From Deinococcus gobiensis I-0 (GTDB lineage: Bacteria; Deinococcota; Deinococci; Deinococcales; Deinococcaceae): 63,869 bases of DNA. A program made the translations under genes and the position numbers. Positions 51,925 to 60,423 of the stretch are shown one piece after another (positions within the stretch are counted from its first letter, which is position 1; every line of letters begins with the position of its first letter). A model generated the notes under the pieces. The model saw nothing but the letters and a program-made list of their open reading frames with translations. It did not search any database and was not told the DNA's origin. The stretch is taken from contig NC_017790.1 of NCBI RefSeq assembly GCF_000252445.1, forward strand, positions 808,001 to 871,869. The letters are read 5' to 3'.

Positions 51925-53006
51925 CCGCCATGCCCGAACAACCCGCTACGCGACGGCCTGAGCAGACCCCCGTCACCCCGCCCGGCACACTGATGCAGGT
52001 GCGCGGCCTGACCAAGACCTTCCCGGTGGCGACCTCGCTGCTGGAACGCTGGCGGGGCGGCCCCCGGCGCGCGGTGCAGGCCCTGACCGACGTGCACCTG
52101 AGCGTGCGCCGGGGCGAGACGCTGGGCATCGTGGGCGAGAGCGGCTGCGGCAAGTCCACCCTGGCGCGCTGCCTCGTGCGGCTGTACGACCCCGACGAGG
52201 GCTCGGTGCGCTACGGCGGCGAGGAGGTCACGGCGCTGCGCGGCGCGGCGCTGCGGGCCTACAACCGCCGCGTGCAGATGATCTTTCAGGACCCCTATTC
52301 CAGCCTCAACCCGCGCATGTCGGTGGGGCAGGTGCTGCGCGAGGCCCTGAGCGTGCACCGCATGCGCCCGCCCGCCGAGCAGGAGGCCCGCGTGCAGGAA
52401 CTCTTGACGCTGGTGGGGTTGCCGCAGAGCGCCGCCGGCCGCCTGCCGCACGAGTTCTCGGGCGGGCAGCGCCAGCGCATCGGCATCGCGCGCGCCCTGG
52501 CGCTGGAACCCGAGTGCCTGATCGCCGACGAACTCGTCTCGGCCCTCGACGTGAGCGTGCAGGCCCAGGTCGTCAACCTGCTGCTCGAACTCCAGGAGCG
52601 GCTGGACCTCACGGTGCTGTTCGTCGCGCACGACCTGCGGCTCGTGCAGCACCTCTCGCACCGCGTCGCCGTGATGTACCTGGGCCGCGTGGTCGAGGTG
52701 GCCGACACCGCGCAGGTCTTCGGCGCGCCCCGGCACCCCTACACGCAGGCGCTGCTGGCGGCCGCCCCCTCGCTCGACCCCGCCCGGCGCACGGCCGCGC
52801 CCGCCCTCCAGGGCGAGCTGCCCAGCCCGCTGAACATTCCCAGCGGCTGCGCCTTCCGCACGCGCTGCCCGCAGGCCTTCGCGCGCTGCGCCGAGGAGCG
52901 CCCGGCCCTGCAACCCCTGCCGGAAGGCGGCGAGGTGGCCTGTCACCTTTACAGTCCGGTCACCTCCGGGGCGGCTCCGGGACAGCTGGATAAGGTAACG
53001 CCATGA
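51921..53006 (+). CDS. ABC transporter ATP-binding protein, DppF type
   Basis: This 361-residue ATPase has Walker A GESGCGKST, Q-loop MIFQDPYSSLNP, signature FSGGQRQR and H-loop FVAHDL. Walker B reads LIADELVSALD, where the usual DEPTSALD has Pro-Thr replaced by Leu-Val; the catalytic Glu is kept. The tail has the Cys-rich pattern CAFRTRCPQAFARC. This and the preceding ATPase may also energise the ATPase-less transporter at 20-23.6 kb (inference). Confidence 0.93.
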   Translation: MTAMPEQPATRRPEQTPVTPPGTLMQVRGLTKTFPVATSLLERWRGGPRRAVQALTDVHLSVRRGETLGIVGESGCGKSTLARCLVRLYDPDEGSVRYGGEEVTALRGAALRAYNRRVQMIFQDPYSSLNPRMSVGQVLREALSVHRMRPPAEQEARVQELLTLVGLPQSAAGRLPHEFSGGQRQRIGIARALALEPECLIADELVSALDVSVQAQVVNLLLELQERLDLTVLFVAHDLRLVQHLSHRVAVMYLGRVVEVADTAQVFGAPRHPYTQALLAAAPSLDPARRTAAPALQGELPSPLNIPSGCAFRTRCPQAFARCAEERPALQPLPEGGEVACHLYSPVTSGAAPGQLDKVTP

Positions 53007-54016
53007 CTTCCGCCAGCCCCGCGCCTGTTCACGTGCCCGCCCCCCTGCCCTGGCCCCTGGTCATCGACCGCAGCCTCGACATTCCCGTGGGCACGCAGCT
53101 GCGCGGCCAGCTGGAATACGGCATCGCCTGCGGCGAGATCGCGCGCGGCACCCGGCTGCCCAGCGTGCGCGACCTCTCGCAGGCGCTGGGGGTGGCCCAC
53201 GTCACGGTGGCGCAGGTCTACAAGGAACTGCTTGGCCTGGGGCTGATCGTCACGTCGCGCGGGCGCGGCACCTACGTCGCGGACCTGCCGCGCGTGCCCA
53301 GCGGCCCGGACCAGGCCCGGCTGCGCGCCCTGCTGGCCGGGACCATCCGGCAGGCCGAGGCCGAGGGCTACACGCTGCGGCAGATCGGCGAGGTCATGCA
53401 GGTGCTGCTGGCGCGCGGCGGCCAGGCCGCCCCCGAGGGGGTCAAGGTGGTGCTGGTGGGCCTGTTCGCCGACGCCACGCACGCCTACGCCGCCGACCTC
53501 GCGCTGGCCCTGCGCCCAGAGGACCGTGTCCAGGCCCTGACCCTGGACGACCTGCGCTGGCCCGAGCAGCAGCGCGCGGCCTACGGAGCCGACGTGGTGC
53601 TGGCCCTGGCCCACCGCCTGCCGCAGACCCAGGCCCGGCTGCCCGGCGTGTCCATCGTGCCGGTGGGCTTCATCCCCGCGCCGGCGACCCGCGCCGCCCT
53701 GGCCGCCCTGAGTCCGCTCGACCGGCTGACCCTGGTCGCCACCTTCGAGGAATTCCTGCCGACCTTCCTGGCCGGGGTCAAACGCTTCGCGCCGCACGTG
53801 GCCGGGGTGCAGGGCACGCACCTGCATGCCCCCGAACTGCCCGAGCTGCTGGCCGCCGCCGACGTGGTGGTGTACGCCACCGGGTCGGACCGCGTCCGGG
53901 CGCTGGCCCCCACCAAACCCGCCCTGGAATACCGCCACATGATCGACCCGCGCGACGTGGAGGGCCTCGTGCTGCCCGCCGCCGAGGCGCGGCGCAAGGA
54001 CAAGGAGAATCCATGA
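53003..54016 (+). CDS. GntR-family regulator with unusual C-terminal domain
   Basis: This 337-residue protein has a GntR winged helix at residues ~25-95 (GTQLRGQLEYGIACGEIARGTRLPSVRDL, VTVAQVYKELLGLGLI, RGRGTYVAD). The remaining ~230 residues do not look like the common FCD or UTRA effector domains. Alternating strands and helices (VKVVLVGLF, GADVVLALAHRL, VSIVPVGFIP, AADVVVYATGSDRV) suggest a two-lobed Rossmann-like ligand domain. It is encoded inside the operon, after the transporter and before the enzymes, and probably senses the imported compound. Confidence 0.88.
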   Translation: MTSASPAPVHVPAPLPWPLVIDRSLDIPVGTQLRGQLEYGIACGEIARGTRLPSVRDLSQALGVAHVTVAQVYKELLGLGLIVTSRGRGTYVADLPRVPSGPDQARLRALLAGTIRQAEAEGYTLRQIGEVMQVLLARGGQAAPEGVKVVLVGLFADATHAYAADLALALRPEDRVQALTLDDLRWPEQQRAAYGADVVLALAHRLPQTQARLPGVSIVPVGFIPAPATRAALAALSPLDRLTLVATFEEFLPTFLAGVKRFAPHVAGVQGTHLHAPELPELLAAADVVVYATGSDRVRALAPTKPALEYRHMIDPRDVEGLVLPAAEARRKDKENP

Positions 54017-54747
54017 CACCCATCGAACAGATGAACTGGATGCAGGTCGAAGCGTACCTGAAGACCGACGACCGCTGCGTCCTGCCGCTGGGCAGCACCG
54101 AGCAGCACGCCTACCTCAGCCTCGCGGTGGACAACATCCTGCCCTCGCGGCTGGCGCACGAGGCCGCCGCGCCGCTGGGCGTGCCGGTCTTTCCGGTACA
54201 GCCCTACGGCATCACGCCGTATTTCCGGGGCTATCCGGGCAGCGTGACCCTGCGGGTGCAGACCTACCTGTCGCTCGTGCGCGACGTGCTCGACAGCCTG
54301 CACGAGCAGGGCTTCCGGCGCATCCTGATCGTGAACGGGCACGGCGGCAACTCGCCCGCACAGGGGTTTTGCGGCGAGTGGATGGCCGACCACCCCGGCG
54401 CGCAGGTCAAGTTCCACAACTGGTGGAACGCCCCGCGCGTGTGGGCGAAGGTGCAGGCCACCGACCGCAACGCCAGCCACGCCTCCTGGATGGAGAATTT
54501 TCCCTGGACCCGCCTGGAGGGCGTCGCCATGCCGGACGGGGAAAAGGACGCGCTGGACCTCGACCGGCTGCGGCTGCTCTCGCCACAGGCCCTGCGCTCC
54601 TATCTGGGCGAGGGCAACTACGGCGGGCGGTTCCAGCGCCCCGACGAGGACATGCACGCCATCTGGGCCGAGGCGGTGGGGGAAACCCGCGCGCTGCTGG
54701 AAGGCGGCTGGCTGGACGGCCAACCGGACCGGGGAGAGCGACAATGA
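54013..54747 (+). CDS. Creatininase-family amidohydrolase
   Basis: This 244-residue protein of the creatininase/MftE-like fold hydrolyses cyclic amides or related bonds with two metals. The ligand motif is clear: Glu30, His32 and Asp40 (PLGSTEQHAYLSLAVDN). His110 lies in NGHGGNS, and a later Glu in HASWMEN replaces the usual HAGxxET. True creatininase opens creatinine to creatine; relatives act on other small amides. It lies between a regulator and a PanE-like reductase. Together with the creatinase-like M24 protein at 16.7 kb it raises the idea of creatinine- or hydantoin-like catabolism (inference). Confidence 0.9.
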   Translation: MTPIEQMNWMQVEAYLKTDDRCVLPLGSTEQHAYLSLAVDNILPSRLAHEAAAPLGVPVFPVQPYGITPYFRGYPGSVTLRVQTYLSLVRDVLDSLHEQGFRRILIVNGHGGNSPAQGFCGEWMADHPGAQVKFHNWWNAPRVWAKVQATDRNASHASWMENFPWTRLEGVAMPDGEKDALDLDRLRLLSPQALRSYLGEGNYGGRFQRPDEDMHAIWAEAVGETRALLEGGWLDGQPDRGERQ

Positions 54748-55796
54748 CCGCGCAGCCTGAATACCCGCGCGTCCTGATCTGGGGGGCCGGGGCCATCGGC
54801 GGCAGCATCGGGGCATATCTGGCCCGCGCCGGGACGGACGTGACCTTCGTGGATCAGGCGGCCGACCACGTGGAGGCCATCCGCGAACGCGGTCTGAGCG
54901 TCACCGGCCCTTTCGGGGACTTCACGGTCCAGGCCCCGGCGTTCACCCCCGGCGAGGTGCGCGGGACCTGGCCGCTGGTCCTGCTGTGCACCAAGGCGCA
55001 GGACACCCGCGCGGCGGCCGGAGCGCTGGCCCCGCACCTGGACCCGGACGGCGTGGTCGTGTCGGTCCAGAACGGCCTGAACACCCTGACCCTGGACGAG
55101 GTGCTGGGGCCGGAGCGGGTGCTGGGCAGCTTCGTGAATTTCGGCGCCGACTACCTGGAGCCGGGGGTCGTGCTGTACGGCGGGCGCGGCGCGGTGGTCG
55201 TCGGGGAGCCGTCGGGCGGCCTGAGCGCGCGCTCGGCGCAGGTCCACGCCCTGCTGCGGGCGTTCGAGCCGGAGGCCGTGCATACCCCCAACATCATGGG
55301 TTACCTCTGGAGCAAGCTGGGGTACGGCGCGCTGCTGTTCGCCACCGCCCTGACCAACGACTCCATCGCCGACGCCCTGGCCCGCCCCGAGGACCGCGAC
55401 ACCTACACCGAACTGGGCCGCGAGGTCATGCGGGTGGCGCTGGCGCACGGCGTGACGCCCGAGGCCTTCAACGGCTTCGACCCGTCCGCCTTCCTGCCCC
55501 AGGCCAGCCGCGCGCAGGCGCAGGCGAGCCTCGACGAACTGGTCGCCTTCAACCGCCGCAGCGCCAAGACGCACAGCGGCATCTGGCGCGACCTCGCGGT
55601 GCGGCGGCGGCGCACGGAGGTGGATTCGCAGCTCGGCTGGGTGGTGCATTTCGGGGCGTTGCACGGGGTCCCGACCCCCCTGACCACCCGACTCGTCGCC
55701 CTGATCCACGACATCGAGGAGGGCCGCCGCCCCCTGGACCGGGCCAACCTGGCCGAGCTGGGGCAGGCCCGGACCCCTGCCGGGGAGGGCGCGTGA
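54744..55796 (+). CDS. Ketopantoate reductase (PanE/ApbA)-like oxidoreductase
   Basis: This 350-residue NAD(P)-dependent reductase has nucleotide site GAGAIGGSIGAYLA, TKAQDTRAAA, QNGLNTLTLDE and the helical domain with LWSKLGYGALL, which carries the family Lys. The C-terminal THSGIWRDLAVRRRRTEVD resembles its counterpart in the first island (SGIWWDIVYRNRPSEV) more than biosynthetic PanE. Both are therefore likely members of one catabolic subgroup acting on 2-hydroxy/2-oxo or imino acids. Confidence 0.88.
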   Translation: MTAQPEYPRVLIWGAGAIGGSIGAYLARAGTDVTFVDQAADHVEAIRERGLSVTGPFGDFTVQAPAFTPGEVRGTWPLVLLCTKAQDTRAAAGALAPHLDPDGVVVSVQNGLNTLTLDEVLGPERVLGSFVNFGADYLEPGVVLYGGRGAVVVGEPSGGLSARSAQVHALLRAFEPEAVHTPNIMGYLWSKLGYGALLFATALTNDSIADALARPEDRDTYTELGREVMRVALAHGVTPEAFNGFDPSAFLPQASRAQAQASLDELVAFNRRSAKTHSGIWRDLAVRRRRTEVDSQLGWVVHFGALHGVPTPLTTRLVALIHDIEEGRRPLDRANLAELGQARTPAGEGA

Positions 55797-56560
55797 ACGT
55801 CACGTTCGGCGGGCGCACCGCCCTGGTCACGGGCGCGGCGCACGGTTTCGGGCGGGCCATCGCGCTGGCCTTCGCCGCGCGCGGGGCCGCCGTCTACGCC
55901 TGCGACGTGCTCGAAGAGCGGCTAGCCGAGACCGCCGCCCTGGCGCAGGCGCAGGGCACGCCCCTGCAGGTGGCCCGCGTGGACGTGACCGACCGCGCCG
56001 CCGTGCAGGCCCTCGCCGCGCGCGCCGTGCAGGAGACGGGCCGCGTGGACATCGTCGTGAACAATGCCGGGGGCGTGCTGGGACAGGTGGGCCGCCCGCT
56101 GGAGGAGATCACGGAGGCGGACTGGCAGGCCATCTTCCGCGTGAACGTGGACGGGGCCTTCTATATGGCGCAGGCGGCGGCCCCCCACATGAAGCGCCAG
56201 GGCTGGGGCCGCGTCGTGAACATCAGCTCCGGCGCGGGCCTGGGCGTGAGCCTGACCGGCATCCAGGCCTACGCCAGCGCCAAGGCGGCCCAGATCGGCC
56301 TGACCCGGCAGCTCGCGCACGAACTGGGCGAGTGGGGCATCACCGTGAACAACGTGGCTCCCGGCTTCGTGCGCAGCAACCCGACCACCGAACGCCAGTG
56401 GGAGAGCTACGGCGAGGAAGGCCAGCGCCGGTTGCTGTCGGGCATCGCCCTGAAGCGCCTGGGCAGCCCCGAGGACATCGCCCACGCCGTGCTGTTCTTC
56501 GCCTCCGAACAGGCGGGCTGGATCACCGGACAGGTGCTCAGCGTGGACGGCGGCCGCTGA
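55793..56560 (+). CDS. Short-chain dehydrogenase/reductase
   Basis: This classical 255-residue SDR has cofactor site VTGAAHGFGRAIALAF, NNAGG, catalytic Ser in NISSGAG and the YASAK Tyr-Lys pair, with the C-terminal SVDGG. Unlike the SDR of the first island, its active site is complete. An Asp (CDVLEE) at the end of the second strand favours NAD over NADP. GTG start shares bases with the preceding stop. Confidence 0.92.
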   Translation: MNVTFGGRTALVTGAAHGFGRAIALAFAARGAAVYACDVLEERLAETAALAQAQGTPLQVARVDVTDRAAVQALAARAVQETGRVDIVVNNAGGVLGQVGRPLEEITEADWQAIFRVNVDGAFYMAQAAAPHMKRQGWGRVVNISSGAGLGVSLTGIQAYASAKAAQIGLTRQLAHELGEWGITVNNVAPGFVRSNPTTERQWESYGEEGQRRLLSGIALKRLGSPEDIAHAVLFFASEQAGWITGQVLSVDGGR

Positions 56561-57987
56561 TGGCCGCGCGCTGGCCGGACCCCCGGCCCGGTGCCGCGCC
56601 CGTCCCGCAGGCCCTGGCCCCGGTCCTGGCCCTCCTGCGCGCGCGGGCAGAGGAGTCCCTGGCCGAACTGGTCGAGTTCGCCGGTATCCCCAGCGTCAGC
56701 GCCCAGAGCGCCCACGCGCCCGACATGGCGCGCGCGGCGGGCTGGCTCGCGGCGCGTCTGGAACGCGCGGGGCTGGAGGACGTGGCCCTCTGGCCGACCG
56801 CCGGGCACCCGGCCGTCTACGGTCACTGGCTGGGCGCCCCGGAGGCGCGGACCGTCCTCGTGTACGGGCACTACGACGTGCAGCCGCCCGAGCCGCTGGA
56901 GTTGTGGGAGACGCCGCCCTTCACGCCCACCGTCGTCGGTGACCGGCTCTACGGCCGGGGGGTCAGCGACGACAAGGGTCCGCTGCTGCTCACCGTGCAG
57001 GTGCTCGGCGCGCTCCTGGCCGCGCAGGGCCGCCTGCCCCTGAACGTGAAGGTGCTGTTCGAGGGCGAGGAGGAGGTCGGCAGCGCGCACCTGGGCGAGC
57101 TGGTGGCGCGGCGCGCGGCCGAACTGAGGGCCGACTTCGTGATCAGCGCCGACGGCGGCATGTGGAGCGCCGACTTCCCTTCGCTGACGGTCAGCGGGCG
57201 CGGCATCGCGGCGATGGAATTCAGCGTGTACGGCCCGGCGCGCGACCTGCATTCCGGGCGGCACGGCGGGGGGCTGCATAACCCCCTGCACGCCGCCGCC
57301 GCCCTGGTCGCCAGCCTGCACGGCGAGGACGGGCGCGTGGCGGTGCCCGGCTTCTACGACGGCGTGGCCGAACTGCCCGCCGAGGAGCGCGCCGCCCTGG
57401 CCGCCCTGCCCCACAGTGACGCGGCCTACTTGGACCAGACCGGGGCCCCCGACGTGTACGGCGAGGCCGGATACGGCACCCTGGAGCGGCAGTGGCACCG
57501 CCCGACGGCCGAGGTCAACGGCCTGTGGGGCGGGTATACCGGCGAGGGCAGCAAGACGGTGCTGCCCGCCGAGGCCCACGTGAAACTCAGCTGCCGGCTG
57601 GTGCCCGGTCAGGACCCGGAAGACGTGCTGGGCAAGCTCGCTGCCCACCTGCGGGCACGGACCCCGCCGGGCGTGCGTCTGGAGCTGCGGCCCGGCGACC
57701 ACACCGGGCGGGCCTACGCCCTGGCCCCGGACCATCCGGGCCGCCGCGCTGCCCTGAACGTGCTGCGGGACGTGTACGGCCAGCCCGCCCTGGAGGTCGG
57801 CATGGGCGGCAGCATCCCCATTCTGGACACCTTCCGCTCGGTGCTGGGGCTTGAAACCCTGCTGTTCAGCTTCGCGGTGGGCGACGAGAACATCCACGCG
57901 CCGAACGAATTTTTCCGCATCGGGCGGCTCTACGAGGGCCAGGAGGCCTGGGCGCGCCTGCTGTGGGCGCTGGGCGACGGTGGATAG
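56560..57987 (+). CDS. M20-family metallopeptidase (dipeptidase)
   Basis: This 475-residue M20/ArgE-type hydrolase has metal and catalytic residues in VYGHYDVQP, GVSDDKGP, FEGEEEVGS, SADGG and the final His in ENIHAPNE. The long dimerisation domain with RDLHSGRHGG is that of M20 dipeptidases (PepV/CNDP-like) rather than desuccinylases. The start ATG overlaps the SDR stop (TGATG). It probably cleaves an imported dipeptide or N-acyl amino acid in the cytoplasm. Confidence 0.92.
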   Translation: MAARWPDPRPGAAPVPQALAPVLALLRARAEESLAELVEFAGIPSVSAQSAHAPDMARAAGWLAARLERAGLEDVALWPTAGHPAVYGHWLGAPEARTVLVYGHYDVQPPEPLELWETPPFTPTVVGDRLYGRGVSDDKGPLLLTVQVLGALLAAQGRLPLNVKVLFEGEEEVGSAHLGELVARRAAELRADFVISADGGMWSADFPSLTVSGRGIAAMEFSVYGPARDLHSGRHGGGLHNPLHAAAALVASLHGEDGRVAVPGFYDGVAELPAEERAALAALPHSDAAYLDQTGAPDVYGEAGYGTLERQWHRPTAEVNGLWGGYTGEGSKTVLPAEAHVKLSCRLVPGQDPEDVLGKLAAHLRARTPPGVRLELRPGDHTGRAYALAPDHPGRRAALNVLRDVYGQPALEVGMGGSIPILDTFRSVLGLETLLFSFAVGDENIHAPNEFFRIGRLYEGQEAWARLLWALGDGG

Positions 57988-58603
57988 CCCGGCGCTGGCG
58001 GCCCTGGCCGAGGCGCTGCACCGGGCCCTGCCCGGCCGTGACCTGACCTGCGACCTCAGCGACGCCCTGGGCCAGGCAGAGCCCCCGCAGGTCGGCGCGT
58101 TGCCACCCGGCTTCCGGCCCCTGCACGCGGGGCGGCCCTTCGCGGGGCTGGCGGTCACGGCCCAGCCCCAGGACACCGAACTGGGGGCCGTGTATGCCGC
58201 GCTGGAACAGGCCCCGGCGGGCAGCGTCCTCGTCGTCGCGGGGACGGCCACCCACGCCTTCTGGGGCGAACGGACCACCCGGGCGGCCCAGGCGCGGGGC
58301 GTGCGCGCCGCCGTGCTGGCCGGAGCCTGCCGCGACGTGAACGCCGTGCGCCACCTGGGATTTCCGGTCGTGTGTACCGGGGTGACGCCGGGGGCCGGAC
58401 CGCGCCGCGTGGGCGGGGCCGTGCAGGTGCCCGTCACGCTGGGCGGCGTCCCGGTGCGGCCCGGCGATCTGGTCGTCGGGGACGACAGCGGCGTGGTCGT
58501 CGTCCCGGCGGCGCGCGCGTTGCGGCTCGTCCCGGCCCTGCTGCGCGACCTGCCCCCCGCCTTCCTTTCCGTCCCTTCTCGACCCGACAGGAGCAGCCCA
58601 TGA
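57980..58603 (+). CDS. RraA-like lyase-fold protein
   Basis: This 207-residue RraA-fold protein has AVLAGACRDVNAVRHLGFPV in place of the usual DGxxRD block (Arg-Asp kept, first Asp replaced), and GDLVVGDDSGVVVVPAARA. It is more diverged than the RraA-like protein of the first island. GTG start overlaps the M20 stop by eight bases. Likely a metal-dependent aldolase or decarboxylase step; the substrate is unknown. Confidence 0.82.
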   Translation: MDSPALAALAEALHRALPGRDLTCDLSDALGQAEPPQVGALPPGFRPLHAGRPFAGLAVTAQPQDTELGAVYAALEQAPAGSVLVVAGTATHAFWGERTTRAAQARGVRAAVLAGACRDVNAVRHLGFPVVCTGVTPGAGPRRVGGAVQVPVTLGGVPVRPGDLVVGDDSGVVVVPAARALRLVPALLRDLPPAFLSVPSRPDRSSP

Positions 58604-60114
58604 CCCAGCCCCCCGAATCCGAATTTCAGCGGCGCTCCGGCGAAGTGAACGACCTGCTGTGCGTCCTGAACCTCCTGACCTGGGACGCCCGCACCCAGAT
58701 GCCCCCCGGCGGCGAGCAGACGCGCGCCCAGCAGCTGGCGACCGTCAGTGCCCTGGCGCGCGCGCGGGCGCTGGACCCGGCCTTCGAGCAGGCGGCCCAG
58801 GAGGCGCGCGGCGACCCGGCGCAGGCGGTCGCGGCGGCCCAGGCGCTGGAGGCGGTGCAGGCCATGCGCCGCGTGCCGGAAGCCCTGACCCGCGAACTGG
58901 CGCTGCTGAAGAGTGGGGCACAGGCCGCCTGGGCGCAGGCCAGGGCGCAGAGCGACTTCGCGGCCTTCGCGCCGATGCTGACCCGCATGGTGCAGCTCAA
59001 CCGCGAGCTGGCCGAGGCCCTGGGCTACGGGGATCATCCCTACGACGCCCTGCTGAACCTGTACGAACCGGGGCTGACGGGCGCGGCCCTGACCCCGCTG
59101 TTCGCCCGGTTGCGCACGCACCATGTGGCGCTGCTGCGGCGCGTCCAGGCGCAGCCCGCTCCCCGGACCGACTTCCTGCGCCGCCACTACCCGGCGGCCG
59201 AGCAGCGCGGGCTGTGTCTGAGCGCCGCCCAGACCTTCGGCTACGACCTCACGCGCGGGCGGCTCGACGAGTCGGCGCACCCCTTCGAGATCAGCTTCAC
59301 GCGCCAGGACGTGCGCATCACCACGCGGATCCAGGAGAACTTTCTCAGCGGGGCGCTGTTCGGCACCCTGCACGAGACCGGGCACGCGCTGTACGAGCAG
59401 GGGGTGAGCCCGGACCTCACCCGTACGGTGCTCGCCAGCGACCTGCTGGGCCTCTACGCCGTGGGGGGCAGCAGCTACGGCACCCACGAGAGCCAGTCGC
59501 GGCTGTGGGAAAACCGCATCGGGCGCTCGCAGGCCTACTGGGCGCTGCACTATCCGGCCCTTCAGGCGCGCTTTCCGGAGCAGCTCGGGGACGTGAGCGC
59601 CGCAGAGTTCCACCGCGCCGTGAACGAGGTGCGTCCCAGCCTGATCCGCGTGGAGGCCGACGAACTCACCTACGACCTGCACATCATGCTGCGGGTCGAG
59701 CTGGAACGCGACCTCATCGGCGGCCAGCTGGAGGTGGCCGGGCTGCCCGAGGCCTGGAACGCCCGCATGAAGGCCGACCTGGGCCTGGATGTCCCCGACG
59801 ACCGCCGGGGGGTCTTGCAGGACATCCACTGGTCGTCGGGCCTGTTCGGCTCGTTCCCGACCTACACCGTGGGCAACGTGATGGCCTCGCAGTTCTACGA
59901 GGCGGCGGCGCAGGCCCTTCCCGACCTGGGGGCGCAGCTCGGCCGGGGCGACTACGCGCCGCTGCGCGAGTGGCTCACCGGGCAGATCTACCGGCACGGC
60001 CGGTCCCTCGTGCCCCACGACCTGCTGGTGCGCGCCACCGGGCGCGGCCTGGACCCCGAGCCCTACCTGCGTTACCTCAGTGGCAAGTACGAAGACCTGT
60101 ACGGGCTGAACTGA
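58600..60114 (+). CDS. M32 carboxypeptidase (Taq type)
   Basis: This 504-residue zinc carboxypeptidase has the HETGH motif at residues 258-262 (GTLHETGHALYEQG), the third ligand Glu in THESQSRLWEN and conserved LRVELERDLI and WSSGLFGSFPTYTVGNVMA. It removes C-terminal residues from peptides in the cytoplasm and has no signal peptide. It is the last gene of the second island, as the M29 aminopeptidase is in the first. Its ATG overlaps the RraA-like stop. Confidence 0.95.
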   Translation: MTQPPESEFQRRSGEVNDLLCVLNLLTWDARTQMPPGGEQTRAQQLATVSALARARALDPAFEQAAQEARGDPAQAVAAAQALEAVQAMRRVPEALTRELALLKSGAQAAWAQARAQSDFAAFAPMLTRMVQLNRELAEALGYGDHPYDALLNLYEPGLTGAALTPLFARLRTHHVALLRRVQAQPAPRTDFLRRHYPAAEQRGLCLSAAQTFGYDLTRGRLDESAHPFEISFTRQDVRITTRIQENFLSGALFGTLHETGHALYEQGVSPDLTRTVLASDLLGLYAVGGSSYGTHESQSRLWENRIGRSQAYWALHYPALQARFPEQLGDVSAAEFHRAVNEVRPSLIRVEADELTYDLHIMLRVELERDLIGGQLEVAGLPEAWNARMKADLGLDVPDDRRGVLQDIHWSSGLFGSFPTYTVGNVMASQFYEAAAQALPDLGAQLGRGDYAPLREWLTGQIYRHGRSLVPHDLLVRATGRGLDPEPYLRYLSGKYEDLYGLN

Positions 60115-60148
60115 GTCCGGACAGGGGTGCTGAGGGCGCGCGCAGGGT

Positions 60149-60268
60149 CGGTAGACGCGCGGCCTCTCCGGCACCTGACCGGCGGCGCCAGGCATGGGGT
60201 CACGCAGGTGGCCCTCGGTGTTCTGGCCGCCGCTGGACGGCCATTCTGCGCCGGAAGGCCGTCTACCG
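60149..60268. repeat. Interrupted inverted repeat in the M32-amylase gap
   Basis: CGGTAGACG (60149-60157) and CGTCTACCG (60260-60268) are exact complements. Inward of them the arms continue with GGCCTCTCCGGC on the left and GCCGGAAGGCC on the right, so about 19 bases pair with small bulges around a ~78-nt centre. It could be a paired operator, a structured RNA or a small miniature-element remnant. The 309-base gap holds no convincing gene. Confidence 0.4.
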
Positions 60269-60302
60269 GCGGGGGAGGGCGGGGAACGGACGCGGAGACC
60301 TG

Positions 60303-60318
60303 CGGGAACCGGTTACGG
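60303..60318. promoter_or_regulatory. LacI-type operator upstream of the amylase gene
   Basis: CGGGAACCGGTTACGG has the palindromic core AACCGGTT with a central CG, the pattern bound by LacI/MalR-family sugar repressors. It lies 14 bases upstream of the -35 of the amylase promoter. No LacI gene is in the window, so the regulator would act in trans. Confidence 0.5.
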
Positions 60319-60331
60319 TCGGCTGGCCGAT

Positions 60332-60360
60332 TTAACGGACGGCCCGTCATCCCCTATAGT
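60332..60360 (+). promoter_or_regulatory. Promoter of the amylase gene
   Basis: TTAACG (60332-60337) and TATAGT (60355-60360) are 17 bases apart. The -10 is the best in the window. The start codon is 63 bases downstream. Confidence 0.6.
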
Positions 60361-60423
60361 GACCCGGCACCACAATTCTGCTCCTGCCCAGGACCCCTCT
60401 CTCCCCTTATCCCGGAGTCTGTC

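Noticed and set aside
56407..60195. 1262-codon open frame on the minus strand
   Set aside because: It is antisense to four well-supported genes (SDR, M20, RraA-like, M32); long antisense frames are expected in DNA this GC-rich.
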